From contig JARLJW010000009.1 of the NCBI GenBank assembly GCA_031290985.1, positions 1 to 58,197 of the forward strand: a stretch of 58,197 bases of DNA, written 5' to 3'. Source of the stretch: Verrucomicrobiia bacterium (GTDB lineage Bacteria; Verrucomicrobiota; Verrucomicrobiia; Limisphaerales; UBA11358). The position numbers were made by a program, and so were the translations under genes. Shown here one piece after another: positions 18,201-28,671 of this stretch; position 1 is the first letter of the stretch; every line of letters starts with the position of its first letter. A model generated the notes under the pieces. That model ran no database searches. It was given only the letters and a program-made list of their open reading frames with translations, and had not been told where the DNA came from.

Positions 18201-19108
18201 AGCAGGTCCGGCCACGAATAGATGGCGTCGCCCACCGCGAGGTTCGCCTGGCTGGTGTTGTCCGGCTCGTTGTAGCCCAGCACCGTGTTCACGCCCAGCG
18301 TCTGCCAGTTCTGCGACAGGCCGGGCCAGTAACGCGTCTGCCGGATCGCCACGTATTCCTGGTCGCGGGTCGAGTTCTGGTCGATGTTCCAGTCGTAGGT
18401 CCAGCGGATGTTGAGCAGGCTGTTGCCCGGATTGCCCGCGATGCCCTTCTTGCTCGTCCAGCGCCACGGCATGACATAGACGAAGCGCACGCTGTGGTCG
18501 AATTCCGGCGGCAGCACGCTCACCTCCAGGTCGCCGTCCTGCGCCACGTAGGATTTGCTGATGCCCGTGCCGTTCTCCGTCTGCGCCAGCACGGCCACAT
18601 ACCCGCGTTTCAGCCGGAACGAGCTGATGTTTGCGTACATCACCCCGAGGCCGCTCTTGTAATAGGTATATTGCCCCAGCGTCATCGACTGCCCGTTGAA
18701 GTACGGCGCGCTGTACACGGTCAGCGGCTGAAACGAGGACGGGTGCGGCACCACGATCGCCCCCATCGCATACTCGACCACGCGGCAGTTGCTGTCCGCC
18801 ACCGCCGCCGCCCCGCTGATGCGCACCTGCCCGAGATACGTCGACACGACCACCGAGGGCTTGATGCCCGGCAGCACCAGGAAAGCATCCACCGAGTTGA
18901 GGTTGATGAGGCAGCCCGACAGCGGGGCGTTCGTGCCGGTCACGCGCAACTCACACCGGTTGCTCATCGTCACCGTCGTGTTCACCAGGTTTGTGTAGAT
19001 CTGGACGCCGTTGGTGAGGGTCAGCGTTTGCGCGGAGGCCGCCATATTCCCCAGCCAGAAAAATGCCGCCGCGAGCAGGTAAAAAAATGGGCCGCGCTTA
19101 AAACTCAT
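15230..19108 (-). CDS. secreted GH128-like glycoside hydrolase with LamG, Ig/cadherin-like and autotransporter-associated beta-strand repeats
   Basis: A 1292-residue exported protein; the ATG at 19108 gives a clean signal peptide (FFYLLAAAFFWLGNMAASAQ), whereas the upstream in-frame start at 19147 does not. Residues about 25-190 form a beta-rich domain. About 205-430 is a TIM-barrel like the Asl1/GH128 catalytic core, with VLGYNEPDN (acid/base Glu near 280) and PIWLTEWNNG (nucleophile Glu near 378). A LamG/concanavalin-like domain follows (about 470-655), then a cadherin/putative-Ig domain (DADPGDTLTYSKATGPAWL). A Gly/Asn/Thr-rich stalk contains GTLILAGNNSLSG and GTLILAGSNTYTNG repeats. It ends with a 70-residue module finishing FYRIISGQ. 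Family knowledge suggests beta-1,3-glucan cleavage; no C-terminal autotransporter barrel is present. Confidence 0.8.
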   Translation of the reverse strand: MSFKRGPFFYLLAAAFFWLGNMAASAQTLTLTNGVQIYTNLVNTTVTMSNRCELRVTGTNAPLSGCLINLNSVDAFLVLPGIKPSVVVSTYLGQVRISGAAAVADSNCRVVEYAMGAIVVPHPSSFQPLTVYSAPYFNGQSMTLGQYTYYKSGLGVMYANISSFRLKRGYVAVLAQTENGTGISKSYVAQDGDLEVSVLPPEFDHSVRFVYVMPWRWTSKKGIAGNPGNSLLNIRWTYDWNIDQNSTRDQEYVAIRQTRYWPGLSQNWQTLGVNTVLGYNEPDNTSQANLAVGDAIYSWPDLLGTGLRVGSPAVTDGGRSSWLYPFIAQADAANLRVDFVPIHYYQCVDPSNPSAAATQLYNFLKATYDQTKRPIWLTEWNNGANWTTCGDPTFAQQQAAIAAMINMLDTTPFVERYALYNWVENVRSVVDTNGVITAAGVSYRDEPSPIGYVQALPGNGTRCFTQLRFETNTLDSSGYGNNGITAGCPAYTNGHAGQAIVFDGTNTVVTLPPNVATNNAFTFAAWINWGGGVNWQRIFDFGNSTTHYMFLTPSSGSATLRFAIANGGAEQRVETSALAQNQWQHVAVTLSGTTAKIYVNGVLAASNTGMSITPASFAPRVDYLGKSQFYTDPLFRGAMDEVLVTDYALSAAQIAALQTNTPPQFTNSFMARGTATEGILYSNVLTGAATDADPGDTLTYSKATGPAWLNIAANGVMTGAPTSADGGTNYFTVTATDAAGQNGYALFSVVVTTLSGSGTWISDASANWGETNRWSGNLVASGAGQTANFSTINIGANRTVTLDTSRTIGTLRFSDTSGSQNWTVTNGSGTTLTLNSGSATSPSIVVTNTATLAAPVAGTNGYTKSGPGTLILAGNNSLSGTVNIDTGSTSVNDGTTRLAGPGALGNATLLQIRNNNSGSSTLQLDGSAGSINIGAAISATCRNNGVVTIENIAGTNVINGNILINVGGNSHTVQSDAGLIVFTGTNMYVGSLIGSRTYYFTGAGNHLVIGPIVAAPATNGSPIALSKSGAGTLILAGSNTYTNGTTFAGGKLIVDGALPAGGLTISGSSTLGGRGAINSAVTLPSGATLAPGNNSGIVLTNNSGSNINTNDNPSVGVLTVNSSVTLQPGSACLFEIDKSSTIINDELVVSGTLTLGGTLTVTNLDVPLAAGDTFRLFSAGTINGAFSLVKLPVLGVGLAWNTNSLSSGVVSVVATALPQFGAFAQTADGNFLFNGTGSAGVTYELDAATNLALPILWEFVTNAVADQSGQYQLWDLSATNFPQRFYRIISGQ

Positions 19109-19191
19109 GTGAATTATTAGTAAATTATCACGAAACCAACCGGTCAACCATCACTCGAACGGGTAAAAAAATTTGGCCGGACAATACCGTT

Positions 19192-22100
19192 CTAAGGCAT
19201 GCGGATGACATAAAATTGCCACAAGTTGGTTGGGTTCAGACCGTTGGTTACCATGAAATTGCCATTACTGTCACAGACGCCGGTGCCGATCACCGGCCAG
19301 TTGGTGAACGGCATCGTCAAATTGGTCGCGGCCAGGATGGAAAACCCGTAACCCGCCGCACCGCCGCCGCCGGAGAACACCAGGTTCGTGCCCGCGAGCG
19401 CCACACCACCCACGCGCGGCTGCACGGTGCCCAGCGCCACCGCCAGCGTGCCGTTCACCGCGAGGTTGCTGGTGTTCCAGAGCAGGTTTGTGCCCGGCGT
19501 CGCGGGTGTCAGCCCGGTGATGAAGCCCTTGTAATTCGTCGCGGCAAAAAGCTTGAAGCTGTCGCCCGCCGTGATGGGGTCGCCGGCCGACACCAGTTGC
19601 AGCGGCCCGCCGAACACCAGCGTGCTGACGCCTTTCACGTTGTCATTCGTCAACCCCCCGCCGGATTTGTTCAGCCGGATCACGAACGCCCCGTTGTTCG
19701 TCAGCGCATTGTTGATCGTCAGCGTGCCGATGGTGCCGTTGCCCGGCGACAAGGTGGCGCCGGCAGCGATGGTCACCGGCCCGGCGATGGTCCCCCGCCC
19801 GCTCAACGTGCCACCACTGATCGTTGTTGAGCCGGTGTAAGTATTGACGCCATTCAAAGTCAGCGCGCCGGCATTGCTCTTGACCAGGCTCACCGCAAAA
19901 CCGTTGGCGTTGCTGATGCTGCCGGACACGACGAAGCCGCCCGGGCCCATGAACGTCAGCGTGCGCGCATTCGGCACCGATGGCGCGCTCGCCGGGATCA
20001 AGCCGGACAAGGTCAAGGTGCCGGCCTCCGAATCGAACCAGTACAGGCCGCCGCCCGAGGCCAAAATAAAATTTCCCGCCAGCGTGTTGCTCCCGGAAAG
20101 ATTCTGGATCGAGATGACGGCGGCGTTGCGCCCGGCCAGGCTGATGTCCTGCGCCACGGTGACATTGGCCGCCGAGCCGTCCAGTTGCAGCATGGAACTG
20201 CCGTTGTTGTTATTGCGCAGGTAAATTGGTGAAGCGACATTGGCCACGCTGGCGCCCTGGGCGATGCGCACCGCCCCGTCGCTCGCCGTGGTGCTCGCCG
20301 AGTCCACATACAACGTGCCGGAAAGTGAATTTGACCCGCTCAAAACCAGCGTGCCCGTGCCGCTCTTGGTGAAGCCGCTTGTGCCCGCCAGCGGCGCGGC
20401 GGTCGTCGCCGTGTTGGCAACGGCGATCAATGGCGAGGATGAATTATTATTCAATGTCAGCACGCTGCCCCCGGAGTTGGTGAGCGTCCAGTTTTGCGCC
20501 CCGCCGGCGTCGCCAAATTTCAAGGTGCCGATGTTGCGCGATGAATCCAGCGTCACCGTCCGGTCGGCGGATTTGTTGACCGTGCTGAAATCAGCCGTGA
20601 AGCCGGTGCCGTCGCCGATGAGTCCGCCGCTCCAGTTGCCGGCATCGCCCCAGTTTCCGTTCGCATCCACGTTCCACGCCCCGTTGTTGTTGGTGGATGA
20701 AACGCCCACAAACGCGGACAACGTCGTCGCCGCGCCGCCCACACCGGGGAACGTCAGGGTGACGGTTGAAGTTAAACTATTGGTGCCCCACGTGATCGCC
20801 GCCGCGGAATTGGAGGTTTGCAAGGTGCTTTTGGCCGGGAACCAGACCGCATAGCGCGGTGCCAGTTGGTTGTTTTCGACAAAGGAAAGTGCGTCCTCGG
20901 CTTCGCCAGCTTCGGAATAGCTCGGGCTGGTGCGGGTATAAGAAGTGTTGGCCACATAGTGGAAATATCCCGCCGGTCCGGCGGCCAGTCCATAACGGCC
21001 GGCCACGCAGACCCAGTTGTTGGTGACGTTCCGGGTCACGCCAGAAAAAGCCGCCAGCGAAGCCGAACCCCCGGCCCATTCCAGCAGACGCGTGCCGCCG
21101 CTCAGCGGATCATTTTCTATGCCGCAGATGAAACTCCCGCCGCTGGCGGCCGTCGAGCCGCTGTTCAGCCGGGGCACTTCGATGATCGCAAAGGATTCGC
21201 CCGTGCCCTTGATGTATTCCTCCGTGGTGCCCAGCGAACTGGAAATCTTTAGCTCGGCGTCAAAACCATTCACGTTGGTCGCGAGGCTCACCAGCGTGGC
21301 GGAGGTCGGATTGCCCAACGCGCCCAGACCGAGGATCCCCGGCAATCGCGGCGAGGAGATGAACGCATTCGTTGGCACCGCCAGCGCAGCCGGCTCGACC
21401 AGCGCCATGATGCGCGAACCGTTGTAGCTGACGGAGAACGTGCCAAACGCGCTGCGCTGCTCGATCACCTGCACATCCGAATTGGTCATCAAGCTGGCCC
21501 CGGGTGCCGTCATGGTGCCGGTGGGATGATCCGCCGTCGCCAGGTGCAGCCACGCGATGGCCGTGCGGCGCGCCTCGACCGCTTCGCGATAAAACAAAAT
21601 CCCGCCGCCCACGCCCGCGCTGGTGCCGACAAATGTGCCGTCGCCGTTCACAATCTGATGGTAACGGACGCACTGCGATAGTTTATCATCCGCCCAGCGC
21701 GCCAGCGGGTCGTTGAAATGCGCCGCCATCCAGGTGATGAAGGAATTTTGTTCAAAATCGTGGACCGACCAGTCCACGCCGGCGGGATAGGCGAAGTCGC
21801 CGGAATCCATGAGCAGATTGTCCAGATTGTTCGTCCACACGGCCATGACATTGTGCTCGGCATACGGCTGAAGCTGGGTCGCGATGTTCGGGTTCGCCAG
21901 TTTCGCCATGAGCAATGAATCGCCCAGCGACATGCCGGCGACCATCTCATAGGTCGGATGATAAAACCCGTGGTTCTCCAGCGCGTAGCTGGGAAAGATC
22001 GTCACCGTCGAAACCCAGGCCGCCAGCGGATCGCCCGTGGTGTTCGGAGTGATGAGGTCGGACTGGGCGACCGTGTAGGTGTTGACCAGATAACTTTTCG

Positions 22101-22791
22101 CCGCCGAAAGCCAGTTGGCGGCATTGGCGTTGTTCGTCATCCACGCGGCGGCCAGCGCGAGGATGTTGCCGTCCCAGCCGTTTTCCTCCGCCTTCGTGTC
22201 GCCATCACTCAAGATGCGCGTGCAGGGCGAAATGCCCGCGCGATGCGTCGCCTCGCTGGCAATCACCGCCTGCACATCGGCGATGGTCTGCGCCGGCAGG
22301 TTGGATTGCACCAAGATACAAGCCAGGCCGAGCGAGCCCGCCCACTCCGCGCTTTGCCAATCCACGCCGCCTTGGGAAGTGCAAGTGGCCAGCGTGCCAC
22401 TGCTCCAGCCCCATTTGCCGTTGTTGACCGTCTGCTTGCTGCCGGTCACGTGGGATTGCGCGGCATAATTCAAAGCCTGCGTGATGTGCGCGATACGCGT
22501 GGCGTTCGCCGGGTTGCCCGGCTGCGCATTGACCAGCACCGCATACGCCACCGCCACACCGCAATTGCCGCGGATGGCCCCGTTGCCGCTGTTGCCGCCA
22601 TCCCCCCAGTAACCGGCGTTGGTCGGATACGCGCCGCCGGAGACGCTGTGCCAGATGGTTTCCCCGTAGGTCTCAAAATTGGTGAGGCACTGGAAATAAA
22701 CCTGCTGGGAATTCGTCTGCGCGGAAACTTTCGCATCAGAACAGGCCAGCCACACGAACATGAACAGCAAAATGCGAAACGTTTGGCTCAT
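19192..22791 (-). CDS. secreted protein with an alpha/alpha-toroid-like N-terminal domain on a beta-strand-repeat stalk
   Basis: A 1199-residue exported protein with a signal peptide (FRILLFMFVWLACSDAKVSAQ). Residues about 30-430 are helix-rich with Gly/Trp motifs (GKWGWSSGTL, GGVDWQSAEWAGSLGLA, EENGWDGNILALAAAWM, ENHGFYHPTYEMVAGM), suggesting an (alpha/alpha) toroid as in several polysaccharide lyases and hydrolases. About 430-720 looks like a beta-sandwich. I cannot assign a family or substrate. Residues about 735-1110 are an autotransporter-associated beta-strand stalk closely related to the one in the protein at 15230-19108 (GTLVLSGSNSLSG, NNNNGSSMLQLDGSAAN). The end is a module finishing QFYVIRMP. 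The same orientation and adjacent position suggest duplication with exchange of the N-terminal domain. Confidence 0.75.
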   Translation of the reverse strand: MSQTFRILLFMFVWLACSDAKVSAQTNSQQVYFQCLTNFETYGETIWHSVSGGAYPTNAGYWGDGGNSGNGAIRGNCGVAVAYAVLVNAQPGNPANATRIAHITQALNYAAQSHVTGSKQTVNNGKWGWSSGTLATCTSQGGVDWQSAEWAGSLGLACILVQSNLPAQTIADVQAVIASEATHRAGISPCTRILSDGDTKAEENGWDGNILALAAAWMTNNANAANWLSAAKSYLVNTYTVAQSDLITPNTTGDPLAAWVSTVTIFPSYALENHGFYHPTYEMVAGMSLGDSLLMAKLANPNIATQLQPYAEHNVMAVWTNNLDNLLMDSGDFAYPAGVDWSVHDFEQNSFITWMAAHFNDPLARWADDKLSQCVRYHQIVNGDGTFVGTSAGVGGGILFYREAVEARRTAIAWLHLATADHPTGTMTAPGASLMTNSDVQVIEQRSAFGTFSVSYNGSRIMALVEPAALAVPTNAFISSPRLPGILGLGALGNPTSATLVSLATNVNGFDAELKISSSLGTTEEYIKGTGESFAIIEVPRLNSGSTAASGGSFICGIENDPLSGGTRLLEWAGGSASLAAFSGVTRNVTNNWVCVAGRYGLAAGPAGYFHYVANTSYTRTSPSYSEAGEAEDALSFVENNQLAPRYAVWFPAKSTLQTSNSAAAITWGTNSLTSTVTLTFPGVGGAATTLSAFVGVSSTNNNGAWNVDANGNWGDAGNWSGGLIGDGTGFTADFSTVNKSADRTVTLDSSRNIGTLKFGDAGGAQNWTLTNSGGSVLTLNNNSSSPLIAVANTATTAAPLAGTSGFTKSGTGTLVLSGSNSLSGTLYVDSASTTASDGAVRIAQGASVANVASPIYLRNNNNGSSMLQLDGSAANVTVAQDISLAGRNAAVISIQNLSGSNTLAGNFILASGGGLYWFDSEAGTLTLSGLIPASAPSVPNARTLTFMGPGGFVVSGSISNANGFAVSLVKSNAGALTLNGVNTYTGSTTISGGTLSGRGTIAGPVTIAAGATLSPGNGTIGTLTINNALTNNGAFVIRLNKSGGGLTNDNVKGVSTLVFGGPLQLVSAGDPITAGDSFKLFAATNYKGFITGLTPATPGTNLLWNTSNLAVNGTLAVALGTVQPRVGGVALAGTNLVFSGGGGAAGYGFSILAATNLTMPFTNWPVIGTGVCDSNGNFMVTNGLNPTNLWQFYVIRMP

Positions 22792-22875
22792 CGGATTATT
22801 TCTGCAACCGGGGTACCGATCTCAAATACGTATAAATCAGCAATGCCGTTTGCGGAAAACCCGATGCACTCATCG

Positions 22876-23664
22876 TCATTTGACAGTAAGCAGGTTTGGA
22901 GTCTGTGCTCCAAAAACATCGCTCAAGTTGTCCTGGTAAAAATAAAACTGCTTCGTGGCATCCCAGCCATAAGTGATGTAGCGCATTTCCAAAGCCTTGA
23001 TCCAGCGGCCAGACCCGTCAATAAAGACTTCATTGCCGCCGTCCGGCAGGCCGGAAGACTTGCTGCGATGCGCGGGCAGATTCGAGTAGCCACTCGGCGG
23101 GTCTTCACCAGCCACGCTGCTCCAACCGCCTGTATCCCGATGCAAGACCAGGTCGCCCGCCAGCATCCAATAAGGTTTTGCGGTCGCGGTCTTGACCGGG
23201 CTGGCGGCGACAAAGCTGGTGCCCAGATTGTTTTTCCAAGTCTTGAACCCGGCAAAGTACTGGTAACCCAAGGTCCACTGACCGCCATTCGCTGAATTGA
23301 AATTCGCCAATCCTGGGCGGTTGGGGCACGACCATGAATTAGCCACGCCATTCGTTGTAAGTCTCAAACCCACCGACGACCAAGTATCAAGGTTCACATT
23401 GTCGAGTTCAAACGGATGGTTTGGCTCGGTCCCGCCGTTTACTGTCCCGGTCGGAATCAAGGTATCCTTGTTGTCGCCCGCATACATGATGCTGGCAATA
23501 CCAATCTGCCGCAGGTTGTTCAGGCAGGAAATACGCTTGGCACGCTCCTTGGCGCTCGCCAGCGCCGGCAGCAGCATCGCCGCCAGAATCGCAATGATGG
23601 CGATGACCACCAGCAATTCGATCAGCGTAAATCCGGCCGGCCTTCTGCTTTTCAATCGTGTCAT
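22876..23664 (-). CDS. prepilin-type N-terminal cleavage/methylation domain protein (pseudopilin-like)
   Basis: A 262-residue protein starting at the ATG at 23664; longer reading from 23892 lacks sense. The N-terminus has [20 protein letters not shown], the type IV prepilin signature with cleavage after Gly and a Glu at +5, followed by the hydrophobic helix. Then comes [20 protein letters not shown] and [12 protein letters not shown], typical of the very abundant verrucomicrobial/planctomycete pseudopilin family. The C-terminal body is a beta-rich domain with [20 protein letters not shown], the common 'H-x-G-GN-F-DGS' signature. It probably sits in the inner membrane/periplasm in a type II secretion-like machine; its specific role is unknown. 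It lies among three large secreted proteins on the same strand. Confidence 0.88.
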   Translation of the reverse strand: MTRLKSRRPAGFTLIELLVVIAIIAILAAMLLPALASAKERAKRISCLNNLRQIGIASIMYAGDNKDTLIPTGTVNGGTEPNHPFELDNVNLDTWSSVGLRLTTNGVANSWSCPNRPGLANFNSANGGQWTLGYQYFAGFKTWKNNLGTSFVAASPVKTATAKPYWMLAGDLVLHRDTGGWSSVAGEDPPSGYSNLPAHRSKSSGLPDGGNEVFIDGSGRWIKALEMRYITYGWDATKQFYFYQDNLSDVFGAQTPNLLTVK

Positions 23665-23744
23665 AAAACTTGGGCTTTCAATCAGGATGCGGGGTGAAAG
23701 CTGTCTGTAACTTTCACCCCGCGCATGGTTATTTTCAATTACTC

Positions 23745-26700
23745 TTAAGGGTAAATCATGCGGTAGAACACCGCGCCGTTCGCGGGATTGAGCGCATTGG
23801 TCACCGAGTTCACCGTGTTGGCTCCCGGCACGTCCACCCAGTTGGTGTACAAGCCGGTGGCGAGCGAATTCGTCTGGACTTGCAGACGCCACCCGATGTG
23901 GTCGGCGGGCCAGCTCAATTCAAGCTTGCCGGCATTGACGACCGCGGTGAGGTTCGTCGGCGTGGGGTTGACTGGCGGCACCACCAGCAGACTGCCGGAA
24001 CCCGCGATGAAGGACGGGCTGGTCGTGCTGTTATAAACTCCGGGCGACTGGCTGGCACCGGCCAGCACGAGCACACCCACGGTGTTCGTCACCGGGAAAT
24101 CCAGTTGCAAAATCGCGCCGCTGGCCACCGTCACCGTGGAGTTGGTGGCGAGCGAGGGCGTGGCCAGTTCCAGTGTGCCGCCGTTGATGGTGGTGTTGCC
24201 GGTATACGTGTTCGTGCCGGTGAAGTTTTCCGTGCCGGAATCAAACACCAGCGCCACTTTGCCGGCCACCCCGCCGCTGAACGAGAGGGAATTGCCCGCG
24301 CCCAGGTCCAAGGTGAGCGTCTTCACCGTGGCCCCGCTGTTGGTCACGATGCCCAGGTTCGCCGGCGTGACGGTGTTTTTCAACCCCGCCAGTTGCTGGT
24401 TATATCCGTTCAGGTCAAAGTAGGTCGGCACCGTCGGGCTGCCGTTGCCGCCGATGTCCATGACGGCACTCGTCGCCACCCCGTTGTCGGCGCCAATGCT
24501 GGTCGTGTTGGCGCGCACCTGCATTTCCTGATAGCTGCCGCCGCCGGCGAAACGCACATTGCCGAAACGGACGCTGGTGACCACTCCCGGTGCCGAAATG
24601 GAACCGAGCACGCTGAGGTAACCGGAGATTGTGGGGCCGACAAAGTCGCCGCCATTGGCCGGCGCGGTCGCAAAGCTGAGCGGGCCGCTTACGGTGGTCA
24701 CGGTGCCGTTGGTGTTGTCATTCACCATGATCAGACCGGTGGCAACCCCGGGTGAAACCGTGGTCGCATTGATCGCATTGGTGATGGTGACGCCCGTGCC
24801 CAATACAAATCGCCCCACGCCGCTCACCGTGGCCGTGGCCGCCGGTCCGAGCGCCCCGTTGGCATTGAGGCCGACGACCGCGCCGTTCAAGGTCAGGCCG
24901 CCGGTGAAGGTGTTGTTGGTGTTGAGCGTCAAGGTGCCGTTGCCGACCACGGTCAATGCCGCCGCGCCCGACACCGTGTTGCTCAGGGTCAGCGTCGCGC
25001 CGTTGTCCAGCCCGATGGTCGAGTCGGCGGCGAGCGCCACCGGAGCGGTTTCCACGGTGAGGCCGGCGGCACCTTTGCGCACCGCGCCGTTGCCGTCGCC
25101 GCTGCCGCTGAGCGTGAGCTCTTCGGCCAGATTGACGTTGGCGGTGATGTAAATTTGTCCGCCGCTGTTGACGGTCGTGCCGCTGTTGGTCGCGCCCAGC
25201 CCGGAACTGGTCGCCAGGAACACCCGGCCGTTGTTGATCACGGTGCTCCCGGTGTAATCGACGTTGGTCGAGGTCAGGGTCACGGAGCCGCTGCCGTCAT
25301 AGCTCACCGTGCCGGTGCCGTGCAAATCGTTCGCCACGCCGATGCCGTCGCTGCGGTCAAAGGAAAGCGTGCCGTTGTTGGTCACCGGCCCCGTGCCGAG
25401 CGAACCCAGGGTGTCGCCGGCACCGATTTGCAACGTGCCGCTTTGCACGGTGACCGGACCGGTGGAATTGTTCGTCACGTCCAGCGTCAGTTTGCCGCTC
25501 CCCTGCTTGGTCAGGACGCCGATGACGCCGAGCGAGCCGTTGGCCGACGCCGAGCCGATGGAATAATCCGCCGCCGTGTTGGACACGGTCAGCGCCACGG
25601 GCGTGACCGGAAACTGCAGGTCGATGTTCGGCTGGGTCGTGCCCCGGTCATCAAACACCGCGCCATCATACTGCGCGTAGGCCACGAGCGCCTGCGCCGA
25701 GTTGGACCAGTTGAGGCTCGAAAGGTTCCAGCCGTTGTCACTGGCGCCGAGCCAGGCCAGCGTTTCCGGCACCGACACGGTCAGCGTGGCCGTGCCGCTG
25801 GAGGCGGAATAATTGGTGCCGCCGATGTTGTTCGTGGCCCGGACCTGGAAGCTCGCATTATTGTCCGCAAACGATGGCGAGTAGGTATAGCTGGCATTCG
25901 TCGCGCCGGAAATCGCCACGCTGTTTTTGAACCACTGATAAACCACGGGTTGATGACCTTCCGTGAAGGACGAAAATGTCACCGGCAATCCCTGCGCCAC
26001 CGAGGCGTTCGCGGGCGAGGTCAGGAACTGCACCGGGCCGTCGCTCAATATGGTTGACGATCCCTGAAGATAGCTTTGTTTGACGCTGGCGGCGGACAGC
26101 GCGCCGTCATACACGCGGAACTCATCCAGGGTGCAGGCCAGAAACGGGTCCCCGCTGTACAGCGAGTGGCCCAGGTAGCTGAAGTTATCAATGACCACCG
26201 CCAGCGGGAGCGTCACATTGGTATTGATCGCCGCCAGCACGCCGTTCGTATAGAAGGTTTCAGTGCCGGCATAGGGCGCGAACACGGCCACGACCTGAAC
26301 ATTGTTGTAGTTGTCCAGCGCGCTGCCGGCGGCGGCACCCTGTTCGGTGGTGTAATTGCCCGCCGTGATGGCCATGCGTGCCACCGCGCCATGGGGCGTG
26401 GCGAAAATGTAATTGTACCCGCTGTTGCCGTTGGTGTTGCCAAAGGCGAACAACTGCGCGTTGACGGCGATGGTCCCGAAACTGACCCACGTTTCCAGGG
26501 TGATCGCGCCCATGTTGGTGTTGATCATGTTCACGGGCAACTGCACAAAGCCCGAGGAGCCGTCGAGCGTCAGCGTGCCATTGCCGTTGAAGGTCGCCCC
26601 GCCGACCACCGTGCCGTTTTGCCCGCCGATGCTGTCGCTGGCATCGGTGGTGAAACTGTAACGGTTCGTGAGAAAATTCGCCGCGCCGATCACGACCGAC

Positions 26701-27836
26701 GCGACCGAACTGGTGATGGAGCTGGCGTTGAGGTTGGTGATAACACAGGTGTAGTTGCCGGCATTGGCCGCCGAGGCGTTCGTGAACACGAACGTGGCGT
26801 TGGTCGCGCCGGCGACCGGCACATTGCCCTGCCGCCACTGGTATCCCATCGTCAACGCGCTCGACGCGCTGACCGACAAACTGCCGGTGCCCCCATAATC
26901 CACGCCTTCCTGCCCGATCGGCTGCTGCACGATGGTGACCGTCGCCGGCGCGAACATCATCTGGCTGGCCGCCCGCGCCACGCTGCTCATGCGCACCTCG
27001 TCAATTTTTCCCGGAAAATTCGCCTTCAACGGGCTTGCCGCGCCGCCGCCCGGATTGCGGCCGCTGTTGCCGATCGTCAAAAGGGAGGCGGTTACCGACT
27101 GCAGATTCGCCGTCAGGTTGGTGCCATAGATGAGCCCGGCCTGCCCGCGGCTGGCATCCATCGCCGTCCAGTAAAACAGCAGGTTGCTGGTGGTGTTCGG
27201 GGTGCCGTTATACGTTACCGCCACATGATACCAGCCATTGGAAACAATCGCATCCGGTCCATTCGTGGGGATCGGCGCCAAAAGCCAGGGGCTGCTGTTG
27301 ATCCGGATGAACTCCAGCCGGCAGGCATTCGAACTCGTATCACCCGTCCCGGCTTGAAAACCGACGGGGTCGATCCGGAAAATGAAGGCGCGCGTCGCGA
27401 CTGCGCCATTGCCGTCATAATTCAAGATGTTGAACGCCTGCGCCCGCGCCACGAAATTGCTGGTGGGATCAAACTCGATGTGCACCACGGCCTCATAGGT
27501 GAAGGCCCCGCCGGCTCCCTCATAGGCGATGGCTTCATTGGTGGCGACCCCGATGGGGGTGATCACGGCGTTGGTCTGCGCCACCGTGCTCAAAGCGGTG
27601 CCAAAGCCGGTGAACGAGGCATTATTAAGCGTCGCCCCGCCGGACAAGGCCGTCAGATTGGTGCCGTTGGCGGCAGCGTCCAGCGCCGGCGTGGTCGCCT
27701 CATCCAGATGCCAGAGATGAAGCGTGCTCGCGTCCGGCGTGTAAGGTCCCACAATCAGGGCGGAAGCAAAGCGCGGAACCAGCATTGCCAGCACCAGGCA
27801 AAGGAACAGTTTGATGGTTTTCATGGAACAGAGCAT
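23745..27836 (-). CDS. secreted LamG/Ig-domain protein with autotransporter-associated beta-strand repeats
   Basis: A 1363-residue exported protein. Either ATG (27836 or 27824) precedes a signal peptide [20 protein letters not shown]. Modules in order: LamG/concanavalin-like domain 1 (about 30-285, [20 protein letters not shown] to [19 protein letters not shown]); an Ig-like domain (about 290-390, [34 protein letters not shown]); LamG domain 2 (about 395-600, [20 protein letters not shown] to [19 protein letters not shown]); a second Ig-like domain (about 605-690); then a long Gly/Thr/Asn-rich beta stalk. The protein ends in an 80-residue module finishing VFYRMIYP. No catalytic residues are recognised; a glycan-binding or adhesive surface role is likely. 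Confidence 0.82.
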   Translation of the reverse strand: MLCSMKTIKLFLCLVLAMLVPRFASALIVGPYTPDASTLHLWHLDEATTPALDAAANGTNLTALSGGATLNNASFTGFGTALSTVAQTNAVITPIGVATNEAIAYEGAGGAFTYEAVVHIEFDPTSNFVARAQAFNILNYDGNGAVATRAFIFRIDPVGFQAGTGDTSSNACRLEFIRINSSPWLLAPIPTNGPDAIVSNGWYHVAVTYNGTPNTTSNLLFYWTAMDASRGQAGLIYGTNLTANLQSVTASLLTIGNSGRNPGGGAASPLKANFPGKIDEVRMSSVARAASQMMFAPATVTIVQQPIGQEGVDYGGTGSLSVSASSALTMGYQWRQGNVPVAGATNATFVFTNASAANAGNYTCVITNLNASSITSSVASVVIGAANFLTNRYSFTTDASDSIGGQNGTVVGGATFNGNGTLTLDGSSGFVQLPVNMINTNMGAITLETWVSFGTIAVNAQLFAFGNTNGNSGYNYIFATPHGAVARMAITAGNYTTEQGAAAGSALDNYNNVQVVAVFAPYAGTETFYTNGVLAAINTNVTLPLAVVIDNFSYLGHSLYSGDPFLACTLDEFRVYDGALSAASVKQSYLQGSSTILSDGPVQFLTSPANASVAQGLPVTFSSFTEGHQPVVYQWFKNSVAISGATNASYTYSPSFADNNASFQVRATNNIGGTNYSASSGTATLTVSVPETLAWLGASDNGWNLSSLNWSNSAQALVAYAQYDGAVFDDRGTTQPNIDLQFPVTPVALTVSNTAADYSIGSASANGSLGVIGVLTKQGSGKLTLDVTNNSTGPVTVQSGTLQIGAGDTLGSLGTGPVTNNGTLSFDRSDGIGVANDLHGTGTVSYDGSGSVTLTSTNVDYTGSTVINNGRVFLATSSGLGATNSGTTVNSGGQIYITANVNLAEELTLSGSGDGNGAVRKGAAGLTVETAPVALAADSTIGLDNGATLTLSNTVSGAAALTVVGNGTLTLNTNNTFTGGLTLNGAVVGLNANGALGPAATATVSGVGRFVLGTGVTITNAINATTVSPGVATGLIMVNDNTNGTVTTVSGPLSFATAPANGGDFVGPTISGYLSVLGSISAPGVVTSVRFGNVRFAGGGSYQEMQVRANTTSIGADNGVATSAVMDIGGNGSPTVPTYFDLNGYNQQLAGLKNTVTPANLGIVTNSGATVKTLTLDLGAGNSLSFSGGVAGKVALVFDSGTENFTGTNTYTGNTTINGGTLELATPSLATNSTVTVASGAILQLDFPVTNTVGVLVLAGASQSPGVYNSTTSPSFIAGSGSLLVVPPVNPTPTNLTAVVNAGKLELSWPADHIGWRLQVQTNSLATGLYTNWVDVPGANTVNSVTNALNPANGAVFYRMIYP

Positions 27837-27990
27837 GGGCGTTGGATTTTAGGGTTATGGTTGCTTAAGGTATCCGAAGAAAATAACACCCGCCCTCCGT
27901 TGCCTCTATCCCCCAAACACGGGATGCTCCGCCAAACCGCCCCTGTGAAGCATGGAACTTGAATCCACTACCGCCCTGCCCATCAATACC

Positions 27991-28662
27991 TTACGCCCTT
28001 GAAGTCATGTAGCGCGCCACCGCCTCCGCCCGGGAGCGGACGTGCATTTTTTCGTAGATGTGTTTAAGATGGCTGCCCACCGTCTCCGCGCTGATGGAAA
28101 GCTGGTCGGCGATCTCTTTGTTCGCGTAGCCCTTGGAAAGCAAAATCAAGACCTCTTCCTCACGCGTGGTCAGATGCACCGTCGATTTTGTCTGTCGCGC
28201 GGCGCGGCGAAAAGATTCCACCACGCGCCGCGCGATCTCGCTCGTCATCGGCGCGCCGCCGCCCAGCACGTCGAGCATCGCGGCTTTCAAATCCTCCGGC
28301 TTGGTGCGCTTGAGCAGATAGCCATCCGCCCCGGCTTCCAGCGCCATGAAAACCAGCTCGTCATCCTCCACCGCCGTCAGGATCAGGATCTGGATTTTCG
28401 GCAGCTGCAGTTTCAGCCGCGCCGTGCATTCGATGCCGGACATGCGCGGCAGAAAAATATCCATCAGCACCACATCCGGATTCAAAGGCGGAATCACCCG
28501 CAACGCATCCTCGCCCGAGGTGCAGCTCTGGATGCACGAAAATCCCGGGAGCGAGTTGATCAGCTTCACCCAGCTGTCACGCACGCCCGGCTTGTCCTCG
28601 ACCAGCACCACCCGCACCGGCGGCCGGGCGGCGGAGGGCAAAGGGGTAAGGCTCTGTTTCAT
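27991..28662 (-). CDS. NarL/LuxR-family response regulator
   Basis: A 223-residue cytoplasmic transcription regulator. The receiver domain (residues about 15-130) has the acidic pair in VLVEDKPG, phospho-acceptor Asp68 in VVLMDIFLP, Thr in LILTAVEDD and Lys in YLLKRTKPE. The output domain (about 155-220) is a LuxR-type helix-turn-helix with LTTREEEVLILLSKGYANKEI and ISAETVGSHLKHIYEKM. The gene starts 9 bases after the histidine kinase stops, on the same strand, so the two form a NarX/NarL-type pair. Targets are unknown; neighbouring candidates are the microcompartment locus on one side and the secreted glycan-related proteins on the other. Confidence 0.93.
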   Translation of the reverse strand: MKQSLTPLPSAARPPVRVVLVEDKPGVRDSWVKLINSLPGFSCIQSCTSGEDALRVIPPLNPDVVLMDIFLPRMSGIECTARLKLQLPKIQILILTAVEDDELVFMALEAGADGYLLKRTKPEDLKAAMLDVLGGGAPMTSEIARRVVESFRRAARQTKSTVHLTTREEEVLILLSKGYANKEIADQLSISAETVGSHLKHIYEKMHVRSRAEAVARYMTSRA

Positions 28663-28671
28663 CGTTGAGTT

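Noticed and set aside
17468..19120. Long plus-strand open frame (550 codons) opposite the GH128-like gene
   Set aside because: Its protein is Arg/His/Val-rich without any domain, as expected for the antisense of a GC-rich gene; the minus strand has a signal peptide and clear domains.
26076..27962. Plus-strand open frame of 628 codons opposite the LamG/Ig gene
   Set aside because: Low-complexity Arg/Gly/Asp-rich translation with no recognisable fold; the minus strand encodes a coherent secreted protein.
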